Shown in pieces: positions 25,664-36,437 of a stretch of 64,000 nucleotides of DNA (its first letter is position 1; every line of letters starts with the position of its first letter). Source of the DNA: Spirilliplanes yamanashiensis (lineage in GTDB: Bacteria > Actinomycetota > Actinomycetes > Mycobacteriales > Micromonosporaceae); assembly GCF_016863475.1 (NCBI RefSeq), contig NZ_BOOY01000006.1, positions 124,001 through 188,000 on the forward strand, given 5' to 3'. The notes beneath the pieces were generated by a model that did no database searches, was not told where the DNA came from, and worked only from the letters and a program-made list of their open reading frames with translations. Both the position numbers and the translations under genes were made by a program.

Positions 25664-27148
25664 ATGACCAATCCGCAGAGCCGGCGCACCCTGCTCAAGG
25701 GCGTCGCCGCCGGCGCCGTCGCGGTCGGGTGGAGCGCCGCGACCGGCACCTGGGCGACCGCCGCGAGCGCGGCCCCCGGCAGGTACAGCCCGCTGCCGCA
25801 GCTGGACGGCGTGCTGGAGACCGCCCCGCAGGTGCTGGCCGACTTCTCCGCCGACTTCGGCAAGATGGTGACCGGCACCCCCCGCGCCGTGCTGCGGCCG
25901 GGGTCCGTCCAGGACATCGTCAAGATCGTCCGGTACGCCCGGGCCAACCGGCTGACCGTCGCCATGAACGGCCAGAGCGGCAACGGCGGCGACCGCGAGT
26001 CGCACTCCAGCTACGGCCAGGCGGCCGTGCCGGGCGGCATCAGCATCGACGCCGGCAAGCTCGCCACGATCCACCGGGTCGGCGCCACCAGCGCCACCGT
26101 GGACGCCGGCGTCACCTGGGCGTCCCTGCTCGACGCCGCCCTCACCATCGGCCGGACCCCGCCCGCCCTGCCCGACTACTGCCACCTGTCCATCGGCGGC
26201 ACGACCAGCATCGGCGGCATCGGCGGCACCGTGCAGAAGCACGGCCTGCTCGCCGACACCGTGCGGGAGATCGACATCGTCACCGGCGAGGGCCAGCTCG
26301 TCACCGCCAGCGCCGCCACCCGGCCCGAGCTGTTCTTCGCCGCGCTCGCCGGCGCCGGCCAGGTCGGCATCATCGTGCGCGCCACCGTGCGGCTCATCCC
26401 CGCGCAGACCACCGCCACGATCATGAACCTGTTCTACGACGACCTGGCCACGTTCGCCGCCGACCAGGAGAAGGTCCTCGCCGACGGCCGGTTCAGCCAC
26501 CAGTCCGGCGAGATCGTGCGCCGGCCCGACGACTCCGGCTGGCGCTACAAGCTGGAGGCCGTCACGTACCACTCCGGCGCGGCGCCCGACCCGGCGCGGC
26601 TGCTCACCGGCCTGCGCGACGACCGGGCCGCGCTGCAGGTCGTGTCGATGCCGTACCGCGACTGGATCCTGCGCCTCGACCCGTACGAGGTGTTCCTCAA
26701 GCAGGAGGGCTTCTGGTCCGCCCCGAAGCCGTGGCTGAGCCTCATCCTGCCCGCCTCCGCGGCGCAGCGGTTCATCCGCGAGGTCACCGCCGAGCTGACC
26801 CCCGGCGACCTCGGCGCGGGCTTCGCCGGCGTCTACCCGTTCCTCACCTCGAAGATCACCCGGCCGCTGGTGGCGCTGCCCGGCGAGAAGGTCGCCTGGC
26901 TCGTCGACCTGCTGCGCTTCCCGCCGCCCGGCGACCCGAACATCCCGGCGATGCTCGCCCAGAACCGCCGCCTGTACGACCGCGCGGTCGCCCTCGGCGG
27001 CAAGCGCTACCTCGTCGGCGCCATCCCCGGCATGACCGTCGACGACTGGCGCGCCCACTTCGGCGCCAAGTACCTGCCGTTCCGCACCCTCAAGCGGCGG
27101 TTCGACCCGGGCGCGGTGCTGACCCCCGGCGCCGGCTTCTTCCAGTGA
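25664..27148 (+). CDS. Tat-targeted FAD-linked oxidase (cytokinin-dehydrogenase/BBE-like)
   Basis: A 494-residue FAD_binding_4 protein. The N-terminus has a twin-arginine signal (SRRTLLKGVAAGAVAVGW) followed by an Ala-rich cleavage region near residue 38. The FAD domain shows ESHSSYGQA, with the His that in cytokinin dehydrogenases holds FAD covalently, and DVGVTWASLL-like and GGTTSIGG motifs. A cytokinin-binding-like C-terminal domain and the terminal RRFDPGAVLTPGAGFF follow. It oxidises C-N or C-O bonds in related enzymes. Secretion implies a late, extracellular oxidation step. AAGGAGA site before the ATG. Confidence 0.88.
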   Translation: MTNPQSRRTLLKGVAAGAVAVGWSAATGTWATAASAAPGRYSPLPQLDGVLETAPQVLADFSADFGKMVTGTPRAVLRPGSVQDIVKIVRYARANRLTVAMNGQSGNGGDRESHSSYGQAAVPGGISIDAGKLATIHRVGATSATVDAGVTWASLLDAALTIGRTPPALPDYCHLSIGGTTSIGGIGGTVQKHGLLADTVREIDIVTGEGQLVTASAATRPELFFAALAGAGQVGIIVRATVRLIPAQTTATIMNLFYDDLATFAADQEKVLADGRFSHQSGEIVRRPDDSGWRYKLEAVTYHSGAAPDPARLLTGLRDDRAALQVVSMPYRDWILRLDPYEVFLKQEGFWSAPKPWLSLILPASAAQRFIREVTAELTPGDLGAGFAGVYPFLTSKITRPLVALPGEKVAWLVDLLRFPPPGDPNIPAMLAQNRRLYDRAVALGGKRYLVGAIPGMTVDDWRAHFGAKYLPFRTLKRRFDPGAVLTPGAGFFQ

Positions 27149-27161
27149 CAGGAGTGCGGAC

Positions 27162-27644
27162 ATGCATCGCTACGACCTGATCGACGAGGCCGTCCTCGAC
27201 GCCCCGCCCGCCGCGGTGTGGGACGCGCTCGTCGCCGAGCTCAACGGCGCCGCCCGCTGGTGGACGCCGAAGAACACCTTCACGCCCGGCGCCGTGCCGC
27301 CGGAGTCGCCCGGCGGCGAGATGCACGTCGGCGTGCACCCCAACGGCGCCGGCAAACCGGGCCCGGTGCTGCGCTTCACCGCCCGCACCACCGCGGTCGT
27401 CCCGGGGGAGCGGCTGGCGTTCGACTACGTCGGCGGCGTCTTCCGCGGCCGGGCCGCCATCACCCTCACCGAGGCCGGCGGCGGGCGCACCCGCATCGCC
27501 ATGCACTTCGTCGCCGAGCCGGCCGGCTGGGTGCGGGTCCTGGCGAAGGTCAAGGACGTCGGCCTGGAGCACTCCCGGGGCACCCAGGAGGCGTTCGCCA
27601 ACCTGAACGCGCTGCTGGCCCGCACCCCGGCGGTGGTGTCGTGA
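27162..27644 (+). CDS. SRPBCC/polyketide-cyclase-2-like protein
   Basis: A 160-residue START-like (SRPBCC) small protein with the family pattern from DEAVLDAPPAAVWDAL to a long C-terminal helix (GLEHSRGTQEAFANLNALL). Members bind hydrophobic ligands; some act as aromatases or cyclases. No catalytic residues can be assigned. It lies 13 bp after the FAD oxidase and overlaps the next gene (GTGA). Confidence 0.75.
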   Translation: MHRYDLIDEAVLDAPPAAVWDALVAELNGAARWWTPKNTFTPGAVPPESPGGEMHVGVHPNGAGKPGPVLRFTARTTAVVPGERLAFDYVGGVFRGRAAITLTEAGGGRTRIAMHFVAEPAGWVRVLAKVKDVGLEHSRGTQEAFANLNALLARTPAVVS

Positions 27645-28486
27645 CCATCTCCGCCGGCACCGCGTGGGCGATCGACCGGGTCGTCACCACCGACGACGGC
27701 GCCCGCCTCGCCGTCACGGTCACCACGCCCGGCCGCACCACCGAGCCCACGGTCGTGCTGGCGCACGGCTGGGGCGCGGGGCGCGCGGTGTGGCGCGGCG
27801 TCACCGACCGCCTGGTCGCCGCCGGGCACGCCGTCGTCGCGTACGACCAGCGCGGCCACGGCGACTCCACCGCGGGCACCGGGCCCGTCTCGATCAGCCG
27901 GCTCGGCGACGACCTCGACGCCGTGCTGGCCGCCGTGGACGCCCGCGGCGCGATCCTCGCCGGGCACTCCGGGGGCGGGTTCGCCGCGCTCGCGTACGCC
28001 ACCGGGCACCCGATGGGCGCCACGATCCGGCTGCGCGGGCTGGTGCTGCTCGCCACCGCCGCCCACGACCAGGACACCCCCGCCGGCGAGGTGCGGATGA
28101 TGGGCAACCCGGTGTTCTCGTGGGCGCTGCGCCGCCCCGCGCTGGGCCGCCGCATGCTGCGCCAGACCCTCGGCGAGAACCCGTCCGCGGCCGTGCAGGA
28201 ACTCAACCGGGAGCTGTTCGCGGCCACCCCGGGCGCGGTGCGCGCCGCCTGCTTCGCGTGCAGCCGCGGCATGGACCTGCGCCCGCAGCTGGCCCAGGTG
28301 CACGTGCCCGCGGTCGTGCTGGCCGGCGCCCGGGACACCGTGGTGGCCCCGCGGCTCGGCGAGGCCGTGGCGGCGGCGCTGCCCGCCGCCCGCTACGAGC
28401 TGCTGCCCGGCGCCGGGCACATGCTGCCCCTGGAGGCGCCCGCCGCGGTCGCCGCCGCCGTCCGCGACCTGTCCACCGCGGGCTGA
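27641..28486 (+). CDS. Alpha/beta hydrolase
   Basis: A 281-residue alpha/beta-hydrolase fold protein. The oxyanion motif HGWGAG, nucleophile Ser in GHSGGG, late Asp in GARDTVV and catalytic His in GAGHMLPLE are all in order. GTG start overlapping the SRPBCC stop. It could hydrolyse the ester produced by the Baeyer-Villiger enzyme or another intermediate; the substrate is unknown. Confidence 0.85.
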   Translation: MTISAGTAWAIDRVVTTDDGARLAVTVTTPGRTTEPTVVLAHGWGAGRAVWRGVTDRLVAAGHAVVAYDQRGHGDSTAGTGPVSISRLGDDLDAVLAAVDARGAILAGHSGGGFAALAYATGHPMGATIRLRGLVLLATAAHDQDTPAGEVRMMGNPVFSWALRRPALGRRMLRQTLGENPSAAVQELNRELFAATPGAVRAACFACSRGMDLRPQLAQVHVPAVVLAGARDTVVAPRLGEAVAAALPAARYELLPGAGHMLPLEAPAAVAAAVRDLSTAG

Positions 28487-28491
28487 CGGCC

Positions 28492-29211
28492 ATGGGCGGC
28501 GTGCGGCTGTTCTGCTTCCCGTTCGCCGGCGGCGGCAGCCGGCTCTACCAACCGTGGCGGGCCGCGCTCGCCGAGCACGCCGACGTGCGCCCGGTCGTCC
28601 TGCCGGGTCGCGAGACGCGCATCGGCGAACGGCCGCACCAGCGCATCGAACCGCTGGTCGAGGACCTGGTCGCCGGGCTGCGCCCCCAGCTCGGCGACCG
28701 GTACGCCCTGTTCGGCCACAGCCTGGGCGCGCTGGTCGCGTACGAGGTCGCGCGGCGGCTCGCCGAGCTGGGCGAGCCGCCGCCGCAGGTGCTCGCCGTC
28801 TCCGGCCGGCGGGCGCCGCACCTGGCGCTGCACCCGCCGGTGCTGCACACCATGACCGACGCCGACTTCGCGGCCGCCGTCATGCGCCTCGGCGGCACCC
28901 CCGACAAGCTGCTGCGCAACCCGCGCCTGCTGGCCCACTTCCTGCCGGTGCTGCGCGCCGACTACGAGGTCAACGAGACGTACCGGGCGCGCCGGCAGCC
29001 GCCGCTGGACTGCCCGGTCGTCGGCTACGCCGGCGACGCCGACCCGCTGGCCACCGGCACGCAGGTCGGGGCGTGGCGCGACACCACCACAGGGCCGTTC
29101 CGGCAGCGGGTGTTCCCCGGCGGCCACTTCTTCCTGCGGGACGCCCCCGCCGTCCTGCACGCCCTCACGGCCGACCTGTCCACCGGCCGGGTTCCCGTCC
29201 GCACCCCCTGA
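28492..29211 (+). CDS. Type II thioesterase
   Basis: A 239-residue editing thioesterase of the GrsT/RifR family. The N-terminus [17 protein letters not shown], the nucleophile motif GHSLGA, the Asp in YAGDADPL and the His in PGGHFFL are characteristic. It would remove misprimed groups from carrier domains of the NRPS directly downstream. Six bases separate it from the hydrolase, and 10 bp from the NRPS. Confidence 0.92.
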   Translation: MGGVRLFCFPFAGGGSRLYQPWRAALAEHADVRPVVLPGRETRIGERPHQRIEPLVEDLVAGLRPQLGDRYALFGHSLGALVAYEVARRLAELGEPPPQVLAVSGRRAPHLALHPPVLHTMTDADFAAAVMRLGGTPDKLLRNPRLLAHFLPVLRADYEVNETYRARRQPPLDCPVVGYAGDADPLATGTQVGAWRDTTTGPFRQRVFPGGHFFLRDAPAVLHALTADLSTGRVPVRTP

Positions 29212-29221
29212 GAGCGAGACC

Positions 29222-32200
29222 ATGATTTCCCTCGAGCGCTGGAACGACACCGCCGCGGCCGTCCCCGACACCACCCTGCCCGAGCTGTTCGCGGCGCGGG
29301 TGGCGGCGGCGCCGGACGCGGTCGCGGTGTGGTGCGACGGCGCCACCGTCACCTACGCCGAGCTGGACGCCCGGGTCAACCGCCTCGCCCGGCACCTCGC
29401 CGAGCACGGCGTGCGCCCGGGCGCCCTGGTGGCCGTGGCGGTGCCGCGCTCGGTGGAGCTCGTGGTGTCCCTGCTGGCGACGCTGCGCGCCGGCGCCGCG
29501 TACCTGCCGGTGGACGCCGACTACCCGGCCGACCGGATCGCGTTCATGCTCGCCGACGCGTCCGCCGCGGTGGTGCTGACCGCGCACGGCGCCCCGCTGC
29601 CGGAGCTGGACGTGCCGGTGCTGGACGCGGCCGACCCGCTGACCGGTGTGGACGCCGGGCCGGTGCCGCCGCCGCCCGGCTGGGGCGGCCGCAGCCCCGC
29701 GTACGTCATCTACACCTCCGGCTCCACCGGCCGCCCGAAGGGCGTCGTCATCGACCACGCCGCCATCGTCAACCGGCTGGTCTGGATGCAGGCCGAGTAC
29801 GGCCTGGGCCCGGGCGACCGGGTGCTGCAGAAGACCCCGTCCGGCTTCGACGTCAGCGTGTGGGAGTTCTTCTGGCCGCTCATCGAGGGCGTGCCGCTGG
29901 TCATGGCGCGCCCCGGCGGGCACGGCGACCCCGGCTACCTCGCCGCGGTCATCCAGCAGGCCGCCGTCACCACCGTCCACTTCGTCCCGTCGATGCTCGC
30001 CGTGTTCCTCGACGAGCCCGCCGCCCGCCGCTGCACCGGGCTGCGCCGGGTGGTGTGCAGCGGCGAGGCGCTGCCCGCCGAGCTGGTGCAGACGTTCTTC
30101 GCCACGCTGCCCGGCGTCGAGCTGCACAACCTGTACGGCCCCACCGAGGCCGCCGTCGACGTCACCTACTGGCCGTGCGCGCCCGACCCGCAGGCCACGT
30201 CCGTGCCGATCGGCCGGCCCGTCTTCAACACCCAGGTGCACGTGCTGGACGCCGAGCTGCGGCCGGTGGCCGTGGGCGAGACCGGCGAGCTGTACCTCGC
30301 CGGGGTGCAGCTGGCGCAGGGCTACCTGCACCGGCCGTCGCTGACCGCCGAGCGGTTCACCGCCAACCCGTACGGCCCGCCGGGCAGCCGCCTGTACCGC
30401 ACCGGCGACCTGGCCCGCCGGCGCCCCGACGGCGCCCTCGACTACCTCGGCCGCGCCGACCACCAGGTGAAGATCCGCGGCCTGCGCATCGAGCTGGGCG
30501 AGATCGAGTCGGCGCTGGCCGCCCACCCCGGCGTGCACCGTTGCGTGGTGATCGCCCGCGAGGACCGGCCCGGTCACCCGCGCCTGGTCGCCTACGTGCA
30601 GCAGCCGTCCCCGCCGGAGGCGGAGCTGCGCGACTACCTGCTCGAACGGCTGCCCACCCACATGGTGCCCACCGGCTACGTGCCGCTCGCCGCGTTCCCC
30701 GTCACCGCCAACGGCAAGCTCGACCGCGCCGCGCTGCCCGCCCCCGGGGCGCCGGTCACCGCCGCCGGGCGCGCCCCGCGCAACGCCCGCGAGCAGGTGC
30801 TCGCCGAGCTGTTCGCCGAGATCCTGCGGCTGGACGCCGTGGGCGCCGACGACGACTTCTTCGCCCTCGGCGGCGACTCCCTGCTCGCCGCCCGCCTGGT
30901 CACCCGGGTGCGCGCCGTGTTCGGCGCCGACATCGACCTGCGCGCCGTCTTCGAGGCCCCGACGGTGGCCGGGTTCGCCGAGCGGATCGGCGCGGCCGCC
31001 GCCGCCCCCGAGCGGCCCGTCCCGGCGCCCGGCGACGGTCCCGGGCCGCTGTCGTTCGCCCAGCGCCGGCTGTGGCTCGCCGACCGCCTCAGCGACGGCG
31101 GCGGCACCTGGAACATGCACCTCGCGCTGCGCCTGGCCGAGCCCGCCGACCCGGCGGCCCTCGCCGCCGCCCTGGACGACCTCGTCGACCGGCACGAGCC
31201 GCTGCGCACCATCTACCCCGAGCCCGGCCCGGAGCCCGTGGTGCTGCCCGCCGGGGTCCGCCACCACGGCTTCCACACCGGCCCGGCCGACCTGGCGGCC
31301 GCCGCCGCGCAGGGCTTCGACCTGGCCCGCGAGGCCCCGATCCGCAGCCACCTCAGCGGCGACGTGCTGCTGGTGACCCTGCACCACATCGCCGCCGACG
31401 GCTGGTCCCTCGCCGTGCTGCGCGACGAGCTCGCCGCCGCGTACGTCGCCCGCCGGGCCGGCCGCGCCCCCGCCTTCGCGCCGCTGCCGCTGCGCTACGC
31501 CGACTTCGCCCGCTGGCAGCACGCCGTCGTCGCGGCCGACGGCGACCGGCAGCTCGCCTACTGGCGCGCCCAGCTCGCCGGGGCGCCGGAGGTGCTCGAC
31601 CTGCCGCTCGACCGGCCCCGGCCCGCCCGCGCCGCCGGGCGCGGCGCCGCCGCCGCGCTGAGCGTCCCGCCCGCCCTGCACGCCGCCGTCCGCGACCTGG
31701 CCCGGCGTACCGGCACCAGCCCGTTCATGGTGCTGCACGCCGCCCTGGCCGTGCTGCTCACCCGGCTCGGCGCCGGCACCGACCTGCCGATCGCCACGGT
31801 CGCCGCCGGGCGCGCCGACGAGGCGTTCGCCCCGCTCGCCGGGTGCTTCCTCAACACGCTCGTGCTGCGCACCGACACCGGCGGCGACCCGCAGTTCACC
31901 CAGCTGCTGCACCGGGTGCGCGACACCGGCCTGGCCGCGTACGCCCACCAGGACGTGCCGTTCGACCGGGTCGTCGAGGAGCTGCGGCCCGCCCGGTCCG
32001 CCGCCCACCCGCTGGCGCAGGTGCTGCTGGTGCTGCAGAACACGCCGCCCGCCCGGTCCGCCCCGATCGGCGCCGACGTGCCGGTGGGCGTCACCGCCGC
32101 CCGCCTCGACCTGGCCGTCAACCTCGCCGAACGCCCCGACGGCGGGCTCGGCGGCCGCGTCGAGTACGACGCCGACCTGTTCGACGCCGCCACCGCCGAG

Positions 32201-34762
32201 GCGCTCGCCGCCCGCTACGTGCGGGTCCTGGAGGCCGTCACGGCGAACCCGGCGCTCGCGGTGTCCGAGGTGGACGTGCTGCTGCCCGCCGACGCGCCCC
32301 CGCCCGGCGCCCCCGGCCCGGCGCCCGCGCCGCTGCCCCGGCTGATCGAGGCCCAGGTGCGCCGCACCCCGGACGGCACCGCCGTGGTCTTCCGCGACGA
32401 GCGGCTCAGCTACGCCGAGCTGAACGCCCGCGCCAACCGGCTCGCCCACGCCCTCGTCGCCCGCGGCGCCCGGCCCGAGCGGCGCGTCGCGCTGCTGCTG
32501 CCGCGCTCCGCCGACCTGATCGTCGCCTGGCTCGCCGTGCTCAAGACCGGCGCCGCGTACGTGCCCGTGGACCCGGCGTACCCGGCCGAGCGGGTCGCGT
32601 ACCTGCTCCGCGACGCGGACCCCGAGCTGGTCCTGACCGTGCCGGAGACCGCCCCGCTCGCCGCCGGCCTGCCCACCCTGTGCGCCGCCACCGGCGGCAC
32701 GGCCGACGACACCGACCCGGCCGTGGACATCGCCGTCGACCACCCCGCCTACGTCATCTACACCTCCGGCTCCACCGGCGCGCCGAAGGGCGCCGCCGTC
32801 ACCCACCGCGGCGTCGCCGCCGTCGCCGGCGTGCACGCCGACCGGCTCGGCCTCGGCCCCGGCAGCCGGTTCCTGCTGCTCGTCAGCATCAGCTTCGACG
32901 TGTCCATGGCCGACATCGCCATGACGCTGACCAGCGGCGCCACCCTCGTGCTGCCGCCGCCCGAGCGGCGCGCCGCCGGCGACGACCTGGCCGCGTCGCT
33001 GCGCGAGCACCGCATCACCCACACCGACCTGGTCGCGTCCATGCTCGGCTCGCTGCCCGGCGTGGACCTGCCGGACCTGCGCGGCTTCGTCGTCGGCGGC
33101 GAGCCGCTGTCCGCCGAGCTGGCCGCGCGGTGGGCGCCCGGCCGCACCGTCATGCAGGTGTACGGCCCCACCGAGACCACCGTCGTCGCCACCATGAGCG
33201 CGCCGCTGACCGGCGCCGAGCCCGCCCCGCCGCCGATCGGCCGCCCCGTGCCCGGCATGCGCGCCCACGTCCTCGACGAGCGGCTGCGGCCCGTCCCGGC
33301 CGGTGTGCCCGGCGAGCTGTACCTGGCCGGCGACGGCCTCGCCCGCGGCTACCTCGGCCGCCCCGGCGTCACCGCCGAGCGGTTCGTCGCCGACCCGTAC
33401 GGCCCACCCGGCTCCCGGATGTACCGCACCGGCGACGTCGTGCGCCGCCGCCCCGACGGCGACCTGGAGTTCCGCGGCCGCAGCGACGACCAGGTCAAGG
33501 TCCGCGGCTTCCGGATCGAGCCCGGCGAGGTGGAGGCCGCGCTGACCGGCCACGGCGCCGTCGCCCGCAGCGCGGTCGTCGTGCGCGCCGGGCGCCTCGT
33601 CGGGTACGTGGTGCCCGCCCCCGGCCACACCCCCGACCCGGCCGAGCTGACCCGGCACGCCGCCGCGCACCTGCCCGCCCACATGGTGCCGTCGGCCGTC
33701 GTGGTGCTCGACGCCCTGCCCACGACGCCCAGCGGCAAGCTCGACCGGCGCGCCCTGCCCGACCCGCCCGCCGCGGCCACCACCGCCACCCCGCCCGGCA
33801 CGCTGCGCGAGCGGCTGCTCGCCGACCTGTTCGCCGAGGCCCTCGGCGTCGACGGCGTGGGCGCCGACGACGACTTCTTCGCCCTCGGCGGGCACTCGTT
33901 GCTCGCCGCCCGCCTCACCGCCCGCATCCGCGAGACGCTCGGCGCCGCCGTCGGCCTGCGCGACCTGTTCGACGCCCCCACCGTCGCCGGGCTCGCCCGC
34001 CACCTCGACGCCGGCGCGCCCCCGTCCGACGGGCTGGAACCGCTGCTCGCGCTGCGCCGCTCCGGCGCCGCCGCCCCGCTGTTCTGCGTCCACCCCGCGC
34101 TCGGCCTCAGCTGGGTCTACGCCGGACTGCTCGGCCACCTGCCGGCCGACGTGCCGCTGTACGGGCTGCAGGCCACCGCCGACCCCGAGGGCCACCTCGC
34201 GCGGCTGCGCGCCGTCCAGCCGTCCGGGCCGTACCGGCTGCTCGGCTGGTCGTACGGCGGGCTCGTCGCCCACGACCTGGCGGTGCGGCTGCGGGCCGCG
34301 GGGGAGCAGGTCGAGCTGCTGGCGATCATGGACTCCTACCCGCACACCGCGCCGCCGCCCGCCGAGTACACCGGCGCCGCCGCGTACCGCACCGCCGCCG
34401 AGTCCGTCGGCGTGCCCGGCGCGGACGTCACCGACGCGGCCGGGCTGCGCACCGCGCTCACCGCCGCCGGCAGCCCGCTCGCCGTGCTCGGCGCCGACCG
34501 GCTCGACACCGTCGTCGCCGGCCTGCGCCGCCACCTCGCCGCCATGGCCGGGCACACGCCCGGCGTCTTCGACGGCGACGTGCTGTTCTTCGCCGCCCGC
34601 CACGACGGCCCGAACCCGCCCACACCGCGGGCCTGGACGCCGTACGTCACCGGCGCCGTCACCGTGCACCCCGTCGACGCCGCACACGGCGCCATGACCG
34701 CGCCCGGACCGCTCGCCCGCATCGGACACATCCTCGCCCGCACCCTCCAGGAGCAGCCGTGA
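29222..34762 (+). CDS. Two-module nonribosomal peptide synthetase, A-T-C-A-T-TE
   Basis: An 1846-residue NRPS. A1 spans about 20-500 ([11 protein letters not shown] near 163), T1 Ser is 553, C spans about 600-1030 with intact HHIAADG at 721-727, A2 about 1045-1500, T2 Ser is 1559, and TE about 1610-1840 with GWSYGG (Ser1677). The by-eye A1 pocket code DVWHVSLVDK matches serine codes (EntF has DVWHFSLVDK). The A2 code DVADVGVVVK is unassigned; Asp at the fourth position suggests a basic or amine-bearing substrate. There is no N-terminal C domain, so the first residue is a free starter. The product is a Ser-X dipeptide released or cyclised by TE, or passed to another enzyme. Confidence 0.95.
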   Translation: MISLERWNDTAAAVPDTTLPELFAARVAAAPDAVAVWCDGATVTYAELDARVNRLARHLAEHGVRPGALVAVAVPRSVELVVSLLATLRAGAAYLPVDADYPADRIAFMLADASAAVVLTAHGAPLPELDVPVLDAADPLTGVDAGPVPPPPGWGGRSPAYVIYTSGSTGRPKGVVIDHAAIVNRLVWMQAEYGLGPGDRVLQKTPSGFDVSVWEFFWPLIEGVPLVMARPGGHGDPGYLAAVIQQAAVTTVHFVPSMLAVFLDEPAARRCTGLRRVVCSGEALPAELVQTFFATLPGVELHNLYGPTEAAVDVTYWPCAPDPQATSVPIGRPVFNTQVHVLDAELRPVAVGETGELYLAGVQLAQGYLHRPSLTAERFTANPYGPPGSRLYRTGDLARRRPDGALDYLGRADHQVKIRGLRIELGEIESALAAHPGVHRCVVIAREDRPGHPRLVAYVQQPSPPEAELRDYLLERLPTHMVPTGYVPLAAFPVTANGKLDRAALPAPGAPVTAAGRAPRNAREQVLAELFAEILRLDAVGADDDFFALGGDSLLAARLVTRVRAVFGADIDLRAVFEAPTVAGFAERIGAAAAAPERPVPAPGDGPGPLSFAQRRLWLADRLSDGGGTWNMHLALRLAEPADPAALAAALDDLVDRHEPLRTIYPEPGPEPVVLPAGVRHHGFHTGPADLAAAAAQGFDLAREAPIRSHLSGDVLLVTLHHIAADGWSLAVLRDELAAAYVARRAGRAPAFAPLPLRYADFARWQHAVVAADGDRQLAYWRAQLAGAPEVLDLPLDRPRPARAAGRGAAAALSVPPALHAAVRDLARRTGTSPFMVLHAALAVLLTRLGAGTDLPIATVAAGRADEAFAPLAGCFLNTLVLRTDTGGDPQFTQLLHRVRDTGLAAYAHQDVPFDRVVEELRPARSAAHPLAQVLLVLQNTPPARSAPIGADVPVGVTAARLDLAVNLAERPDGGLGGRVEYDADLFDAATAEALAARYVRVLEAVTANPALAVSEVDVLLPADAPPPGAPGPAPAPLPRLIEAQVRRTPDGTAVVFRDERLSYAELNARANRLAHALVARGARPERRVALLLPRSADLIVAWLAVLKTGAAYVPVDPAYPAERVAYLLRDADPELVLTVPETAPLAAGLPTLCAATGGTADDTDPAVDIAVDHPAYVIYTSGSTGAPKGAAVTHRGVAAVAGVHADRLGLGPGSRFLLLVSISFDVSMADIAMTLTSGATLVLPPPERRAAGDDLAASLREHRITHTDLVASMLGSLPGVDLPDLRGFVVGGEPLSAELAARWAPGRTVMQVYGPTETTVVATMSAPLTGAEPAPPPIGRPVPGMRAHVLDERLRPVPAGVPGELYLAGDGLARGYLGRPGVTAERFVADPYGPPGSRMYRTGDVVRRRPDGDLEFRGRSDDQVKVRGFRIEPGEVEAALTGHGAVARSAVVVRAGRLVGYVVPAPGHTPDPAELTRHAAAHLPAHMVPSAVVVLDALPTTPSGKLDRRALPDPPAAATTATPPGTLRERLLADLFAEALGVDGVGADDDFFALGGHSLLAARLTARIRETLGAAVGLRDLFDAPTVAGLARHLDAGAPPSDGLEPLLALRRSGAAAPLFCVHPALGLSWVYAGLLGHLPADVPLYGLQATADPEGHLARLRAVQPSGPYRLLGWSYGGLVAHDLAVRLRAAGEQVELLAIMDSYPHTAPPPAEYTGAAAYRTAAESVGVPGADVTDAAGLRTALTAAGSPLAVLGADRLDTVVAGLRRHLAAMAGHTPGVFDGDVLFFAARHDGPNPPTPRAWTPYVTGAVTVHPVDAAHGAMTAPGPLARIGHILARTLQEQP

Positions 34763-34989
34763 CCAACCCGTTCGAGATCACCGACAAGGACTACGTCGTG
34801 CTCGTCAACGACGAGGGCCAGCACTCCGTCTGGCCCGACTTCATCGCGGTGCCCGCCGGCTGGACCGCCACGTTCGGCCCCGCCCCGCGCCAGATTTGCC
34901 TCGACCACATCGACGCCACCTGGACCGACATGCGCCCGCGCAGCCTCGCCGAGCAGCTCGCCGCCGCCGAACTCGCGGCGCTCACGTGA
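34759..34989 (+). CDS. mbtH: MbtH-like protein
   Basis: A 76-residue MbtH-like NRPS partner. The family signature is clear: [35 protein letters not shown]. These proteins bind adenylation domains and allow or boost amino-acid activation. GTG start overlaps the NRPS stop, and its own stop overlaps the MFS start. Confidence 0.96.
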   Translation: MTNPFEITDKDYVVLVNDEGQHSVWPDFIAVPAGWTATFGPAPRQICLDHIDATWTDMRPRSLAEQLAAAELAALT

Positions 34990-36437
34990 ACCGGCCCGTG
35001 CGGCCCTGGTGGGTGCTCGCCGCGCTGTGCGTCGGCAACTCCGTCAGCCTGCTCGACACCACCGTCGTCAACGTCGCCATCCCGGCGCTCGTCGCCGACC
35101 TCGGCGCCACCGTCACCCAGATCCTGTGGGTGGTCAGCTCCTACCTCGTGGCGTACGCGGTGCTGCTCGTCACCGGCGGCCGGCTCGGCGACCTGTACGG
35201 CGCCCGCACCGTCTACATCGGCGGGATGGCCCTGTTCACCGCCGCCTCCGCCGCGTGCGGGCTCGCCGCCACACCGGGCCAGCTCATCGCCGCCCGGCTC
35301 GTGCAGGGCCTCGGCGCCGCCCTGCTCACCCCGCAGGTCCTCGCCATCGTGTCGCGCACCTTCCCCGCCGAGCGCCGCGGCGCCGCCCTCGGCGTGTGGG
35401 GCGCCGTCGCGGGCGCGTCCGCCGCGGCCGGGCCCACCGTCGGCGGGCTGCTGGTGTCCGCGTTCGGCTGGCGGTCCGTCTTCTACGTCAACGTGCCGCT
35501 GGGCATCATCGCCGTCGGCCTCGCCCTCGCCCTGGTGCCCGACACCGGCGCCCGCGACCGCCGCCGGTTCGACGTGCTCGGCACGGTGCTGCTCACCGCC
35601 GCGCTGTTCCTGCTCGCGTACGGCCTCATCGAGGGCGACGCCCACGACTGGGGACAGGTCGCCGGGCCGGTCACCGTGCCGATGCTGCTCGCCGCCGGCG
35701 TCGTCGTGCTCGGCGCGTTCGCCGCCGTGGAGCACCGCCGGCAGGACCGCGAGCCGCTGCTGCCGTTCGCCGTGCTGCGCGACCGCAACTTCCGGCTCGC
35801 CGCGATCCTCGTCTGCGCGCTGCCGTTCAGCCTCAACGCCATGTTCTTCCTGACCCTGCTGCACCTGCAGACCGGCCTCGGGCTGACCGCGTCGTCCGCC
35901 GGGCTGCTCGTCGCCGTCGCCCCGATCCTGTCCGTCGCCGTGTCCGTGTACGCCGGCCGCCTCATCGACCGCTTCGGCGGCAAGTACGTGATGATCGCCG
36001 GCTACCTGGCCTTCGCCGCCGGCATCGCCGCCCTCGCGGTCGCCGTCCGCCCCGGCGCGTCCTGGCCCGGCCTGCTGCCCGGCCTGCTCGTCTTCGGCGT
36101 CGGCATGGGCCTGGCCGCCGCCCCGCCCGCCGCGATCGCCCTGCACGACATCCCGCCGTCGCTCGCGGGCGCCGCGTCCGGCCTGTTCAACATGAGCCGG
36201 CTGTGCGGCAGCGCCCTCGGCGGCGCGGCCGTCGGCGCGCTGCTCCAGGTACGCCTCGGCGACGCCTCGATCGGGGCGTCCTCACCCGCCCTCGTCGACG
36301 CCGTCCGCGCCACGTACCTGCTGCCGGTGGTGGTCCTCGTCGCCGCGACGGCGGCGGCGTTCCGGCTGCGCCCACCGGCGCCCGCGCCCGCCCCGGCGGC
36401 GCCGGTCCCCGCGCCCGTGCCCGCCCTCAGCCGATGA
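34986..36437 (+). CDS. DHA2-family MFS drug exporter (14 TMS)
   Basis: A 483-residue proton-driven efflux protein of the EmrB/QacA type. Motif DTTVVNVAIPAL in TM1, the A motif GRLGDLYGARTV and motif C-like GPTVGGLL are present, and hydrophobicity suggests 14 membrane segments. As the last gene of the NRPS operon, coupled by GTGA, it is the likely exporter and self-resistance pump. Its 3' end overlaps the convergent kinase gene by 11 bp. Confidence 0.92.
   Translation: MNRPVRPWWVLAALCVGNSVSLLDTTVVNVAIPALVADLGATVTQILWVVSSYLVAYAVLLVTGGRLGDLYGARTVYIGGMALFTAASAACGLAATPGQLIAARLVQGLGAALLTPQVLAIVSRTFPAERRGAALGVWGAVAGASAAAGPTVGGLLVSAFGWRSVFYVNVPLGIIAVGLALALVPDTGARDRRRFDVLGTVLLTAALFLLAYGLIEGDAHDWGQVAGPVTVPMLLAAGVVVLGAFAAVEHRRQDREPLLPFAVLRDRNFRLAAILVCALPFSLNAMFFLTLLHLQTGLGLTASSAGLLVAVAPILSVAVSVYAGRLIDRFGGKYVMIAGYLAFAAGIAALAVAVRPGASWPGLLPGLLVFGVGMGLAAAPPAAIALHDIPPSLAGAASGLFNMSRLCGSALGGAAVGALLQVRLGDASIGASSPALVDAVRATYLLPVVVLVAATAAAFRLRPPAPAPAPAAPVPAPVPALSR

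Noticed and set aside
29165-34729. An 1854-codon open frame antisense to the NRPS, and a 1886-codon plus-strand frame offset from it
   Set aside because: Both are products of GC-rich codon bias over the NRPS; they are Arg/Gly/Ala/Pro-rich and show no domain motifs.
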